From: an uncultured Collinsella sp.
GTDB taxonomy: Bacteria > Actinomycetota > Coriobacteriia > Coriobacteriales > Coriobacteriaceae
Direction of reading: 5' to 3'
NCBI GenBank assembly: GCA_934667065.1
Contig: CAKULD010000001.1
Span: 248,001 to 312,000, forward strand
DNA length: 64,000 bases
Shown one piece after another: positions 35,110 to 45,041 of the stretch (position 1 is the first letter of the stretch; every line of letters starts with the position of its first letter). The notes under the pieces were generated by a model. The model was given only the letters and a program-made list of their open reading frames with translations. It was not told the DNA's origin and ran no database searches. The position numbers and the translations under genes are program-made.

Positions 35110-37120
35110 CATGACGCTGTTTATCGCATCGCTTGCCGTCTCGTGCATCGGTGCGCTCGCCTCGGTTCTGCTGATCAAGGCCGACAACGCCGCCAAGACC
35201 GCCGGCTGCCTTATCGGCGCCGTCGCCGCGGTGCTCTCCTTTGTGGCCGGCATTCAGGCCGTGCTCGGCGACGTCACGTCGGTCGACACGATCGTCTTCT
35301 TCCCGTTCGCACATTTCCAGCTGTTGCTCAACCAGCTGGCCGGTGTCTTTGTGATGCTCATCTCGGTGCTGGCGTTTGCTGGATCGATCTACGGTCTCAA
35401 TTACTTTGATGAGTATCCGGGCAAGAAGGGCCGCGCTGGCTTCTTCTTTAACACGTTTGTCGCCTCGATGATGCTCGTCATCACGGCCGACAACGTGTTC
35501 TGGTTCCTGGTTGCGTTTGAGCTCATGTCGCTCACCTCGTACTTCCTCGTCGTGATCGAGGAGAACGAGAACTCCATCCACGGCGGCTGGCTCTACTTTG
35601 TGATCGCGCACGTTGGCTTTGTGCTCATCATGGCGAGCTTCCTCACCATGACCAACTTCGCCGGCGGCTCGTTTGCCTTTGCGGATTTCCGCGCTACGCA
35701 GTTTAGCCCCGCGGTTGCGTCGGTCTGCTTTGTGCTTGCCTTCTTTGGCTTTGGCGCCAAGGCCGGCATCATCCCACTGCACGGCTGGCTGCCCAAGGCG
35801 CATCCCGAGGCGCCGTCCAACGTGTCGGCCCTCATGTCCGGCGGCATGATCAAGATCGGTATCTTCGGCATCCTCAAGGTGGGCCTCGACCTGCTCTCCG
35901 CCTCGGGCGTTCAGGTCTGGTGGGGCCTTATGGTCATGGTCTTCGGTGCGATCTCGTCGGTCCTCGGCGTGGCCTTCGCCCTGCAGGAGCATGACATCAA
36001 GCGCCTGCTGGCCTATCACTCCGTCGAGAACATCGGCATCATTCTGCTCGGCGTCGGCGCCTCCATGGCCGCCATGGCGCTCAACTCGGTCGGCATCGCC
36101 GTCCTGGCTCTGATGGCCGCCCTCTACCACACGTTTAACCACGCGATGTTTAAGGGCGAGCTGTTCTTGGGCGCCGGTGCGCTGCTGTACTCCACGGGTA
36201 CGCGTAATATGGAGAAGATGGGCGGCCTGTTCCGTCGTATGCCGGCAACGGCCATCTGCTTCCTCGTTGGCGCACTTGCCATCTCGGCTATCCCGCCCTT
36301 CAACGGCTTTGTGTCCGAGTGGTTTACCTACCAGTCGCTCTTTAACGCCGCCATGCAGGGTGACAAGGCCGTCATGATTGTTGCCGTGTTCGCTGCCGTC
36401 GCGCTCGCCATTACCGGCGCGCTGGCCGTCACGTGCTTCGTCAAGGCCTACGGCGTCTCCTTCGCCTCTGCGCCCCGCTCCGAGGTCGCGGCCAATGCCA
36501 AAGAGGTTCCCGCCCCCATGGTGTTGGCGCAGGGCCTGCTCGCGGCCATTTGCGTCGTGCTGGGCATTGGCGCTCCCGTGATCGCTCCCGTGCTGGTCGA
36601 TGTCGCCGCGTCCGTGCTGCATCCGTACGGTGGCGTGTTTGCCGCCGAGGGCATGGAGCTCATGAACCAGTACTCCGGCGCTGCCACCTCCACGCCCGCG
36701 ATCGCCATTGCGCTCGTGGTGCTTGTCGGCCTTGCCTGCGGTTATCGCAAGCTCAAGACCGTCGGCAAGGTGCAGAAGTCCCAGCCGTGGGCATGCGGCT
36801 ATGCTCCCAACGAGCATATGCCCGTCGTGGCCACGACCTTTGCCTCCGAGGTGTCCTGGTTTATGCAGCCGCTCTACACGCTGCGCGACCGCTGCACGGC
36901 CGTCTGCTGGTCCATCGCGCGCTTCTTCCAGAAGCTCAGCGGTGTGGCCGAGGCTGTGGAGCCCGTACCCGACAAGGTTCTCGTCGACGCCCCGCATAAG
37001 GGTGTCGAGAAGCTTGCCGACCTCGCGACTAAGCTCGAGGGCGGAAACTACAGCATCTATATCTGCTACATCGTCGCGGCACTCGTGGTGTTCCTCGTGC
37101 TCGCCGTGCAAATGGGTTAA
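35102..37120 (+). CDS. hyfB: Hydrogenase-4 subunit HyfB (antiporter-like membrane subunit)
   Basis: A 672-residue NuoL/MrpA-type membrane protein, identical in length to E. coli HyfB. The central proton-translocation segment HGWLPKAHPEAPSNVSALMSG with its Lys and the transmembrane Glu in FELMSLTSYFLVVIEE are visible. It anchors the hydrogenase in the membrane and may pump protons or sodium during H2 formation. The C-terminal region is extended compared with HycC. hyfC follows after 12 nt. Confidence 0.93.
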   Translation: MDSMTLFIASLAVSCIGALASVLLIKADNAAKTAGCLIGAVAAVLSFVAGIQAVLGDVTSVDTIVFFPFAHFQLLLNQLAGVFVMLISVLAFAGSIYGLNYFDEYPGKKGRAGFFFNTFVASMMLVITADNVFWFLVAFELMSLTSYFLVVIEENENSIHGGWLYFVIAHVGFVLIMASFLTMTNFAGGSFAFADFRATQFSPAVASVCFVLAFFGFGAKAGIIPLHGWLPKAHPEAPSNVSALMSGGMIKIGIFGILKVGLDLLSASGVQVWWGLMVMVFGAISSVLGVAFALQEHDIKRLLAYHSVENIGIILLGVGASMAAMALNSVGIAVLALMAALYHTFNHAMFKGELFLGAGALLYSTGTRNMEKMGGLFRRMPATAICFLVGALAISAIPPFNGFVSEWFTYQSLFNAAMQGDKAVMIVAVFAAVALAITGALAVTCFVKAYGVSFASAPRSEVAANAKEVPAPMVLAQGLLAAICVVLGIGAPVIAPVLVDVAASVLHPYGGVFAAEGMELMNQYSGAATSTPAIAIALVVLVGLACGYRKLKTVGKVQKSQPWACGYAPNEHMPVVATTFASEVSWFMQPLYTLRDRCTAVCWSIARFFQKLSGVAEAVEPVPDKVLVDAPHKGVEKLADLATKLEGGNYSIYICYIVAALVVFLVLAVQMG

Positions 37121-37132
37121 GGAGGGGAGAGC

Positions 37133-38059
37133 ATGAACAACATCGTACTTGCCGTTCTGCAGGGCGTGGTCGTTATGGCCGTCGCGCCGTTCTTCTCCGG
37201 TCTCGGTCGTGTGGTCCGCGCCAAGATGCACAACCGTCGCGGCCCCAGCATCATGCAGGACTACCGCGACCTAGCCAAGCTCTTTGCGCGCCCCGAGTCC
37301 CAGAGCGAGGACGCGAGCTTTGCGCTGCGCATTATGCCGCCGCTGTTCTTCGCCGTTGCCTTTATGCTCGCGATGGGTCTGCCACTCTTTACGGCACAAA
37401 GCCCCATCCCGGTCTTTGGTGACGCCATCACCATCATGTATAGCCTGGCGCTCGCCCGCTTCTTCTTCGCCCTCTGCGGCGTGGATTCGTCCAACGCCTA
37501 CGCCGGTATCGGCGGCGTTCGCGAGCTGCTCATGAGCGTGCTCATCGAGCCGTCCATGCTGCTGGCGCTGTTTGCCGCCGCCCTGGTGTGCGGCTCCACC
37601 GACATCGCCACCATGGGTCAGCACGTCATGACGGGTGCCGTCGACGCGCCGGTCGCCGTGATTCTCGCCGGTATCGCCTTTGCGATTGCCTGCTACATGG
37701 AGCTCGGCAAGCTGCCGTTTGACCAGGCCGAGGCCGAGCAGGAGCTTCAGGAAGGTCCGCTCGCCGAGCTTTCAGGCCCGTCGCTCGCCATGGCCAAGCT
37801 CGCCATGTCCATGAAGCAGGTCCTGGTCGTCGCCTGGTTCTGCGCGATCTTCGTCCCCTGGGGCGAGCCCGCGACCGTGGGCGCCGCTGCCGTTCTGGGC
37901 GCGGTCATCTTCCTTGTTAAGTGCCTGATCGACTTTGTCGTATGCGGCGTGATCGAGAACTCTTGCTCGCGTTCGCGCTTTAAGGTGCTTGGCAATCAGA
38001 CCTGGGCCGTCGTGGGCATCGCCGTTCTGGCGTTTGTCTTCGTGGTCGTCGGCGTGTAG
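37133..38059 (+). CDS. hyfC: Hydrogenase-4 subunit HyfC (NuoH-like)
   Basis: A 308-residue membrane protein with eight hydrophobic segments and the NuoH/HycD-type N-terminus GLGRVVRAKMHNRRGPSIMQDYRDLAKLF. The cytosolic loop ELGKLPFDQAEAEQELQEG matches the NuoH quinone-site region, which in hydrogenases contacts the small subunit. AGGAGGGGAGAG precedes the ATG. It connects the peripheral arm with the antiporter-like subunits. Confidence 0.93.
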   Translation: MNNIVLAVLQGVVVMAVAPFFSGLGRVVRAKMHNRRGPSIMQDYRDLAKLFARPESQSEDASFALRIMPPLFFAVAFMLAMGLPLFTAQSPIPVFGDAITIMYSLALARFFFALCGVDSSNAYAGIGGVRELLMSVLIEPSMLLALFAAALVCGSTDIATMGQHVMTGAVDAPVAVILAGIAFAIACYMELGKLPFDQAEAEQELQEGPLAELSGPSLAMAKLAMSMKQVLVVAWFCAIFVPWGEPATVGAAAVLGAVIFLVKCLIDFVVCGVIENSCSRSRFKVLGNQTWAVVGIAVLAFVFVVVGV

Positions 38060-38074
38060 GAGAAGGGAGAAACA

Positions 38075-39532
38075 ATGTCATTTGCAGTCAGTCTGTCCCT
38101 TCTCGGCTTGGTCGCTATCGCGGCCCCGATGGTGGCCTCGGTGCTCGTCGCCCTGTTCCCCCGTCCGTACGCCAAGTGGTTCAGCGTTTTGGGTGCCGCC
38201 GTCTCGACGGTCTGCACCATCGCCCTCGCCGCGAATTTCGCTGGCGCCGGCATGCCCGACACGCAGGTCCCCCTGATCTCGTTTGGGCAGACCCTCGTCA
38301 TGGGATTTACTTTTGACCGTATGAGCACGCTGCTCGCGCCCGCCTTCGTGGGCATCGGCCTGCTTGTCGTGATCTATTCGATTCCCTATATGAGCGAGAG
38401 CAACCGTGAGCACCCCGATGCGCCGCGCCGTCGCTTCTATGCGTACCTCGCGACCTTCATCGGTGCCATGGCCGGTCTTGTGTACAGCTCGACCCTGCTG
38501 GGCCAACTCGTGTTCTTTGAGATCACGGGCGCGTGCTCTTGGGGCCTCATCAGCTACTACATGAGCCCCACCGCCAAGAAGGCCGGCATGAAGGCCCTCA
38601 TCATCACGCATATCGGCGCGCTTGGCCTGTACCTGGGTGCCGCTATCGTGTTTGCCCACACCGGTACCTTCGCCATCACGGCGATTGCCGGCCTGGACTC
38701 CAACCTTAAGGCCATCGTCCTTTTGCTCGTGCTGTTCGCGGCCTGGGCAAAGTCCGCACAGGTTCCCATGTACATGTGGCTGCCTTCGGCCATGGAGGCC
38801 CCCACGCCTGTCTCGGCCTACCTGCACGGCGCCTCGATGGTTAAGGTCGGCGTGTGCGTGTTCGCCCGCGCCCTTGTCTCTGCCGGTGAGGTTCCCGAGA
38901 TTGTGGGCTGGATCGCCGTTATCGACGCCATGGTCACCATGCTCTTTGGCTTCCTCATGTACCTGCCGCAAAAGGATATGAAGCGCCTGCTGGCCTTCTC
39001 CACGATCGCCCAGCTCTCCTACGTGTTTTTTGGCCTGGGCCTTTCGGTCTTTGGCAGCCAGCTCGCCTTTGACGGCGCGGTCTGCCATATCTTTAACCAC
39101 GCGTTTGCCAAGACCCTGTTCTTCCTGATCGCGGGTTCGTTCTCCTTTACGCTCGGTACGCGTATGCTGCCCAAGCTGCGCGGCATCGTAAAGAAGTACC
39201 CGATCTCGGGTGTGGGCTTTGGTGTCGCGGCGCTCGCCATTGCCGGCGTGCCGCCTATGAACACGTTCTTCTCGAAGTTCCAGATCATCGCCGGCGGCTT
39301 CTCCGTCGGTGCCGGCAACGTCGCGATCTTGGTTCTCGTGTGCATCATGGTCGCCGAGACCGTCGCCACCTTTGCCTGGTTCCTCAAGTGGATGGGCTAT
39401 TGCCTGCCCGGTGAGCCCAGCGAAGAGGTCGCCGCGGGAGCCCCGCTCCCCAAGGCGATGGCATTCGTGTTCATCGTGCTCATCATCATGGTCATCGTCA
39501 GCGGCCCGCTTTCGGCCAGCTGGATCGGTTAG
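38075..39532 (+). CDS. hyfD: Hydrogenase-4 subunit HyfD (antiporter-like)
   Basis: A 485-residue NuoN/MrpD-like membrane subunit (E. coli HyfD is 479). It has AWAKSAQVPMYMWLPSAMEAPTPVSAYLHG, the proton-channel segment with Lys and Pro kinks, and DMKRLLAFSTIAQLSYV. HyfD is absent from the simpler Hyc complex, so its presence places this hydrogenase in the extended Hyf class. hyfE starts 13 nt later after a strong AGGAGG. Confidence 0.92.
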   Translation: MSFAVSLSLLGLVAIAAPMVASVLVALFPRPYAKWFSVLGAAVSTVCTIALAANFAGAGMPDTQVPLISFGQTLVMGFTFDRMSTLLAPAFVGIGLLVVIYSIPYMSESNREHPDAPRRRFYAYLATFIGAMAGLVYSSTLLGQLVFFEITGACSWGLISYYMSPTAKKAGMKALIITHIGALGLYLGAAIVFAHTGTFAITAIAGLDSNLKAIVLLLVLFAAWAKSAQVPMYMWLPSAMEAPTPVSAYLHGASMVKVGVCVFARALVSAGEVPEIVGWIAVIDAMVTMLFGFLMYLPQKDMKRLLAFSTIAQLSYVFFGLGLSVFGSQLAFDGAVCHIFNHAFAKTLFFLIAGSFSFTLGTRMLPKLRGIVKKYPISGVGFGVAALAIAGVPPMNTFFSKFQIIAGGFSVGAGNVAILVLVCIMVAETVATFAWFLKWMGYCLPGEPSEEVAAGAPLPKAMAFVFIVLIIMVIVSGPLSASWIG

Positions 39533-39545
39533 GAGGTAGAACGAC

Positions 39546-40199
39546 ATGGGTTATTCGATCGTCAACATCCTTGGCGGCCTTCTGATCGTCACGTCCACCA
39601 TGGTGGTCATTTCCAAGAACATTAAGCACTCCATCCGCTGGTATGCGGTGCAGTCGCTGGTGCTCGTGGGCCTGCTCGCCACGCTCGGTGTCACCACCGG
39701 CGCGCAGGAGCTCCTTATGTGGGCGGGTTCGGCCTTTATCACCAAGGTCGTCCTGGTCCCGTACATTCTCAACCGTGCGTACAAGAAGATGGGCGAGCCG
39801 AGCGACGCTTCGCTGGCTGCCGGCATTAAGCCCGCATGGGCCATCTGCATCATCGCCGTCGAGGTCGCCATCTGCTTTGCCGTCGTGACGCAGATCAGCC
39901 TGCCCACGGCCGAGGTCGCGACGCCGGCGCTCGCCATCAGCTTTGCCCACTTCTTTGTGGGCCTGACCTGCATCATCTCGCAGCGCAACATCATGAAGCA
40001 GATCTTTGGCTACTGCCTCATGGAAAACGGCAGCCACGTGACGCTGGCGCTCCTTGCGCCCACCGCTCCCGAGATCATCGAGATCGGTATTGCCACCGAC
40101 GCTATCTTTGCCGTCATCATCATGTCCATCGTCGTGCGCCGCATTTGGGAAGACTCCCATTCGCTCGATGCGCGCGACCTGTCCGAGCTGAGGGGGTAG
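39546..40199 (+). CDS. hyfE: Hydrogenase-4 subunit HyfE (NuoK-like)
   Basis: A 217-residue membrane protein of six or seven helices (E. coli HyfE is 216), related to NuoK/MrpC. SQRNIMKQIFGYCLMENGSH near residue 143 carries the typical HyfE core with Lys and Glu in a helix. AGGAGGTAGAAC precedes the ATG at 39546. It forms part of the proton-translocating membrane arm and abuts hyfF with a 3-nt gap. Confidence 0.93.
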   Translation: MGYSIVNILGGLLIVTSTMVVISKNIKHSIRWYAVQSLVLVGLLATLGVTTGAQELLMWAGSAFITKVVLVPYILNRAYKKMGEPSDASLAAGIKPAWAICIIAVEVAICFAVVTQISLPTAEVATPALAISFAHFFVGLTCIISQRNIMKQIFGYCLMENGSHVTLALLAPTAPEIIEIGIATDAIFAVIIMSIVVRRIWEDSHSLDARDLSELRG

Positions 40200-40202
40200 T
40201 CC

Positions 40203-41762
40203 ATGGAAACGTTGATTCTTGCCCTGCTCGCGACCCCTTTGGTGTTCTCGCTCGTCATGGCGTTTTTGCCCAAGAGCACGTCCTATAGCGTGTTTGCCGG
40301 GCTCAACCTGGTCTCTGTCGCGGCCGTCCTGGTGCTGTCGCTTATGACCGCCGGCGAGGTCCTCGTGAGCGGCAACACCGCCAACGCCCTTGGCCTGTGG
40401 TTCCACCTCGATTCGCTGGGCTCCATCTTTGTGCTGCTCATCGGCTTTATCGGCTTTCTCACGGGGCTGTTCTCGCTTCCCTATGTAAAGGCCGATATCG
40501 AGGAGGGCGCCATGCCCGCCGAGCGCGCTAAGCAGTACTACGCGCTGTTTAGCCTGTTTGTGTTCACCATGCTGCTCGCATGCCTGTCCAACAACATGAT
40601 CCTCACCTGGGCCGCCGTGGAGGCAACTACGCTGTCCACCGTGTTTCTCGTCGGTATCTACAAGAACAAGACCGCCCTCGAGGCCTCTTGGAAGTACGCC
40701 ATGGTCTGCACCGCCGGCGTGGCCTTTGGCCTCTTTGGCACGCTGCTGATCTATGCCAACGCCGCCGACGTGATTCCCAATGCCCACGAGGCCGCTTTCC
40801 TGTCGTCTGTTCTGCCCTATGCCGACCAGTTCGACCCGACGCTCATGCGCCTCGCCTTCGCGTTTATCGTGATCGGCTTTGGCACCAAGGCCGGCCTGTT
40901 CCCCATGCACACCTGGCTGCCCGACGCTCACTCCCAGGCCCCGAGCCCTGTCTCGGCCCTGCTATCGGGCGTCCTGCTTAAGTGCGCCATGCTCGTGATC
41001 ATGCGCTTCTACGGCTTTACCATCCAGGCCGTGGGCGCCGACTACCCGCAGCTTCTGCTGCTGATCGTCGGCACGCTGTCCATCCTGGTGGCGGCGCTTT
41101 CCATGTTCCGCCAGGACGACCTCAAGCGCCGCTTTGCCTACTCCTCCGTGGAGAACGTGGGCGTCATCGCGCTGTGCCTGGGTGTCGGCGGCCCGCTGGG
41201 TATCGCCGCGGCCCTGCTGCACTGCGTGTTCCACGGCTTTACCAAGACGCTTGCCTTCTGCGTGTCCGGTAACATCCAGCACGCCTACGGTACGCGTAGC
41301 CTGGCCAAGATCCAGGGCGTCGTGGAGGTTGCCCCCGCGACTGCCGCGCTCGCCATCCTGGCACTGCTCGGTCTTGCCGCCTTCCCGCCCTTCGGCATGT
41401 TTATCTCTGAGTTCCTGACCTTTGTCGCCGGCGTCACCGCCGGTCCGATGTGGCTCGTCGTCGTGGTTGCCCTCGGTCTTACCGTGGCCATCTCCGCGCT
41501 CACCCGCATCGCGCTTAAGTCGGTGTTCGGTCATGCTCCCGAGGGCATGGCCAAGCACGAAGCTCCGGCCCTTATGCTGATCCCCGAGATCATCCTGGCC
41601 GTCATGATCCTTTGGTTTGGTATCGCCACGCCCACGCCGCTCGTGAGCGGTGTCGAGGCCGCGACCGGTATCGTGCTCGAGCAGAGCACCGATGAGCTTC
41701 ATGCGGCGCCGATGTACCGCGCTGTGTTCGGTACCCAGACCGCTCAGAGCGAGGTGGAGTAA
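40203..41762 (+). CDS. hyfF: Hydrogenase-4 subunit HyfF (antiporter-like)
   Basis: A 519-residue third NuoL/M/N-type subunit (E. coli HyfF is 526). Conserved HTWLPDAHSQAPSPVSALLSG, with membrane Lys in the preceding FGTKAGLFPM, and DDLKRRFAYSSVENVG mark the proton channel. Together with HyfB and HyfD it gives three antiporter-like modules. It is followed by hyfG after 3 nt. Confidence 0.93.
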   Translation: METLILALLATPLVFSLVMAFLPKSTSYSVFAGLNLVSVAAVLVLSLMTAGEVLVSGNTANALGLWFHLDSLGSIFVLLIGFIGFLTGLFSLPYVKADIEEGAMPAERAKQYYALFSLFVFTMLLACLSNNMILTWAAVEATTLSTVFLVGIYKNKTALEASWKYAMVCTAGVAFGLFGTLLIYANAADVIPNAHEAAFLSSVLPYADQFDPTLMRLAFAFIVIGFGTKAGLFPMHTWLPDAHSQAPSPVSALLSGVLLKCAMLVIMRFYGFTIQAVGADYPQLLLLIVGTLSILVAALSMFRQDDLKRRFAYSSVENVGVIALCLGVGGPLGIAAALLHCVFHGFTKTLAFCVSGNIQHAYGTRSLAKIQGVVEVAPATAALAILALLGLAAFPPFGMFISEFLTFVAGVTAGPMWLVVVVALGLTVAISALTRIALKSVFGHAPEGMAKHEAPALMLIPEIILAVMILWFGIATPTPLVSGVEAATGIVLEQSTDELHAAPMYRAVFGTQTAQSEVE

Positions 41763-41765
41763 CCA

Positions 41766-43538
41766 ATGACTGATACTGAGAACAAGGTGTATGCCCGCCG
41801 CTGCGAGAGCCATGTCGAGGCCCTGCGCCGCGCCGTTCCGGGCTGCATCGAGAAGGTTGAGTGGCAGTGCGAGGACCAGCTGACGATCACCGTCAAGCTG
41901 GACCGTCTGCCCGAGGCCGTCCACTACCTGTACTACGAGCGCTACGGCTGGATTCCCGTGATCGTTGGCAACGACGAGCGCAGCCTGTGCGGCCGCTACG
42001 CCGTGTACTACCTCATCTCCATGGAGGGGGAGGATCCCGGCTGGGTGACCGTCCGCGCCGAGGTCGACCCCGCCAAGATGACGTTCCCGTCCGTGACGCC
42101 GTTCGTCCCCGCCTGCGTGTGGGGCGAGCGCGAGCTGCGCGATATGTTCGGCCTGATTCCCGAGGGCCTGCCCGATCGCCGTCGCCTGGTGCTGCCCGAC
42201 GACTGGCCGAGCGGCCTGTACCCGCTGCGCAAGGACTCCATGGACTACCGCTTCCGTCCCGCTCCCGCGAGCGACATGGAAAACTACGAGTTCTTGGCCG
42301 ACACCAAGGGCAAGGAGACGACTCTTGTCCCCATGGGACCTTTGCACATTACCTCCGACGAGCCGGGCCACTTCCGCCTGTTCGTGGAGGGCGAGACGAT
42401 TGTCGACGCCGACTACCGCCTGTTCTATGTGCACCGCGGCATGGAGAAGGTCGCCGAGACGCGCCTGAACTACGACGCCGTGACGTTCCTCGCCGACCGC
42501 ATCTGCGGCATCTGCGGCTGCGCCCACTCGGTGGCCTATGCTGAGGCTGTCGAGCGCGCCCAGGGTATCCACGTCCCGCCACGCGCCCAGTACATCCGCG
42601 CCATTATGCTCGAGGTCGAGCGCTTGCACTCGCACCTGCTCAACATTGGCCTGGCGTCGCACTACACCGGCTTCGACTCCGGCTTCCAGCAGTTCTTCCG
42701 CGTCCGCGAGAAGTCCATGGACCTGGCCGAGAAGCTCTCCGGTCACCGCAAGACCTATGGCCTCAACGTGATCGGCGGCGTGCGTCGCGACATCCTGGCC
42801 GAGCAGAAGCTCTCCACGCTCACGACCATCCACCAGCTGCGCTCCGAGGTCACCGAGCTCGTCGACGTCTTGCTCTCCACGCCCAACTTTATCGAGCGTA
42901 CGAGCGGCATCGGCATCCTGGACCGCAAGATCGCCCGTGACTTCTCGCCGGTTGGCCCGCTCATGCGCGGCTCGGGTTATGCCCGCGACGTGCGCTTTGA
43001 CCATCCCTTCGACGGCTATGCCGACCCCGACATTCAAAAGATGCGCGCGGCCACGGCCGATACCTGCGATGCCTTCGGCCGTACGGCGGTGCGCATCCAG
43101 GAGGTCTATGATTCGATCGACATGATCGAGACCATGCTCGAGAATTGCCCGTCGGGCCCCATCCTCACCACGGATTGGGAGTACACCCCGCACAAGTACG
43201 CCATCGGCGCCACCGAGGCGCCGCGCGGCGAGGACGTGCACTGGGCCATGCTCGGCAACAACCAGAAGTGCTACCGTTGGCGCGCCAAGGCCGCTACGTA
43301 CAGCAACTGGCCGGTCCTGCGCTACATGTTCCGCGGCAACACCGTGGGCGATGCGGCGCTCATCGTCGGTTCGCTCGACCCGTGCTACTCCTGCACCGAC
43401 CGCGTGACGGTGACCGATGTCGCCGCCAAGCGCGACCACGTGCTCGACAAGGAGCAGTTCGAGAACGTCTGGCGCGACAAGTCGCCGCTTGCGGGCGAGG
43501 GCACCTTGGCCGCTCCGCTCGATGAGGAGGCGCTCTAA
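41766..43538 (+). CDS. hyfG: [NiFe] hydrogenase-4 large subunit HyfG
   Basis: A 590-residue fusion of a NuoC-like domain (residues about 10-170) and a NuoD/HycE-like catalytic domain. The proximal nickel motif RICGIC lies at residues 245-250 and the distal DPCYSC at 538-543 (Cys540, Cys543), so all four nickel ligands are present. About 44 residues follow the distal motif, the tail removed by the HycI peptidase after nickel insertion. This places the enzyme in group 4a, the H2-evolving formate hydrogenlyase type. The length is slightly over that of E. coli HyfG. Confidence 0.95.
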   Translation: MTDTENKVYARRCESHVEALRRAVPGCIEKVEWQCEDQLTITVKLDRLPEAVHYLYYERYGWIPVIVGNDERSLCGRYAVYYLISMEGEDPGWVTVRAEVDPAKMTFPSVTPFVPACVWGERELRDMFGLIPEGLPDRRRLVLPDDWPSGLYPLRKDSMDYRFRPAPASDMENYEFLADTKGKETTLVPMGPLHITSDEPGHFRLFVEGETIVDADYRLFYVHRGMEKVAETRLNYDAVTFLADRICGICGCAHSVAYAEAVERAQGIHVPPRAQYIRAIMLEVERLHSHLLNIGLASHYTGFDSGFQQFFRVREKSMDLAEKLSGHRKTYGLNVIGGVRRDILAEQKLSTLTTIHQLRSEVTELVDVLLSTPNFIERTSGIGILDRKIARDFSPVGPLMRGSGYARDVRFDHPFDGYADPDIQKMRAATADTCDAFGRTAVRIQEVYDSIDMIETMLENCPSGPILTTDWEYTPHKYAIGATEAPRGEDVHWAMLGNNQKCYRWRAKAATYSNWPVLRYMFRGNTVGDAALIVGSLDPCYSCTDRVTVTDVAAKRDHVLDKEQFENVWRDKSPLAGEGTLAAPLDEEAL

Positions 43539-43539
43539 T

Positions 43540-44256
43540 ATGCTGAAGCTTTGGAAGGTCAACGCGAAGGCGGGCGACGCGACGGTCAAGTACCCGTTTG
43601 CGCCGTTCCCCACCAACAAGGACATGCGCGGCAAGCCCGAGCACAACGCCGAGCTGTGCATCGCATGCGGTGCCTGCGGCGTTGCGTGCCCGGCCGACGC
43701 CATCCGCATGGATACCGACCTTGCGGCCGATACCATCACCTGGTCGATCGACTACGGCCGCTGCATCTTCTGCGGCCGCTGCGAGGAAGCCTGCCCCATG
43801 GAGGCCATCAAGCTCACCGAGGAGTTTGAGCTGGCCGTCATGAGCAAGGACGACCTCACCAGCAAGAGCGTCTACACGCTCGAGCACTGCTCGCGCTGCG
43901 GCAAGCCGTTCGCTCCGCACAAGGAGATCGACTACGCCAAGCGCCTGCTGCAGAAGGCCGGTGGCATGGAGGCCGAGCAGGCCGCCCGCACCGTCGGTAT
44001 GTGCCAGGAGTGCAAGCGCGAGCTCGACGCTCTGCGCGCCGCGTCGGCCGTCAAGACCGGCAACGCGGTCGGCATGGCTGCCAACGAGACGCTCACGTCC
44101 GGTGAGCCCCAGGGCCCCGGCATGGAGTATCTTGGCGGCCACGGCTTGAACCCGGAGTATATCGACCGCGAGCTTAACCCCGATGCGCCCGAGATTCCCG
44201 CTGGACCTGCACCGGTCGAGGGCATCATCATGGATTTTGATACGAAGGAGGAGTAA
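43540..44256 (+). CDS. hyfH: Hydrogenase-4 ferredoxin-like subunit HyfH
   Basis: A 238-residue protein like HycF/NuoI with two 4Fe-4S motifs, CIACGACGVACPADA near residue 40 and CIFCGRCEEACPMEA near 76. Beyond these a CSRCGKPF and a CQECKRE pair form a possible zinc or extra metal site, as in HycF. About 55 C-terminal residues are additional to E. coli HyfH and are Pro/Gly-rich. ATG at 43540 lies directly after the hyfG stop. It bridges electrons to the small subunit. Confidence 0.92.
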   Translation: MLKLWKVNAKAGDATVKYPFAPFPTNKDMRGKPEHNAELCIACGACGVACPADAIRMDTDLAADTITWSIDYGRCIFCGRCEEACPMEAIKLTEEFELAVMSKDDLTSKSVYTLEHCSRCGKPFAPHKEIDYAKRLLQKAGGMEAEQAARTVGMCQECKRELDALRAASAVKTGNAVGMAANETLTSGEPQGPGMEYLGGHGLNPEYIDRELNPDAPEIPAGPAPVEGIIMDFDTKEE

Positions 44257-44258
44257 CC

Positions 44259-45041
44259 ATGGCCGAACCCACGCTTTTGCCCGAGCGGCTTCAGTACCGC
44301 CCGACCAAGATCGAGCTCGACGAGAGCATCGAGAAGGCCAAGGCGACCCTTCTTAAGAAGATCAAGCGCTCGGTGTACGTCTACCGCGTTGACTGCGGTG
44401 GCTGCAACGGCTGCGAGATCGAGATCTTCGGTTCCATCACGCCCGTCTTTGACGTTGAGCGTTTTGGTATTAAGGTCGTCCCGTCGCCGCGCCACGCCGA
44501 TGTGCTGCTGTACACCGGCGCCGTGACGCGCGCCATGCGCATGCCGGCCCTGCGTGCCTTTGAGGCCGCACCCGATCCCAAGATCGTGGTGTCTTACGGC
44601 GCGTGCGGCTGCACCGGCGGCATCTTTTACGACAACTACTGCGTCTGGGGCGGCACGGACAAGATTCTGCCGGTCGATGTCTACATCCCCGGCTGCCCGC
44701 CCAGCCCCGCGCAGACCATCTACGGCTTTGCCATGGCACTCGGTCTGCTGGACCAAAAGCTCCATGCCGAGACCACGGTGGAGGCCGCCGGCGAGCAGGC
44801 CGATATCCTGCACCCCGGCGTGCCGTACAAGCTGCGCGTTGCCATCGAGCGCGAGGCTCGCGCCATGAGCGGCTACCGTTACGGCCGCGACCTGGCCAAC
44901 GAGTTTATGGATACGCTCGAGGGCGCACCCAAGGGCGATATCCGCGGTGCCATGGCGCTGCTCATCGATAAGCAGGACGATCCGCGCCGCGTCGAGGTGT
45001 ACTCGGCGCTGCAGGATCTGGTGCTGGCCGGAGGTCGCTAG
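44259..45041 (+). CDS. hyfI: [NiFe] hydrogenase-4 small subunit HyfI
   Basis: A 260-residue NuoB/HycG-like protein bearing the proximal 4Fe-4S cluster next to the NiFe site. Ligand motifs are CGGCNGCEIEIFG (Cys46, 49, 52), SYGACGCTGGIF and IPGCPPSPAQTIYG. It lacks the medial and distal clusters of uptake hydrogenases, as group 4 enzymes do. The gene starts 2 nt after hyfH. Confidence 0.94.
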   Translation: MAEPTLLPERLQYRPTKIELDESIEKAKATLLKKIKRSVYVYRVDCGGCNGCEIEIFGSITPVFDVERFGIKVVPSPRHADVLLYTGAVTRAMRMPALRAFEAAPDPKIVVSYGACGCTGGIFYDNYCVWGGTDKILPVDVYIPGCPPSPAQTIYGFAMALGLLDQKLHAETTVEAAGEQADILHPGVPYKLRVAIEREARAMSGYRYGRDLANEFMDTLEGAPKGDIRGAMALLIDKQDDPRRVEVYSALQDLVLAGGR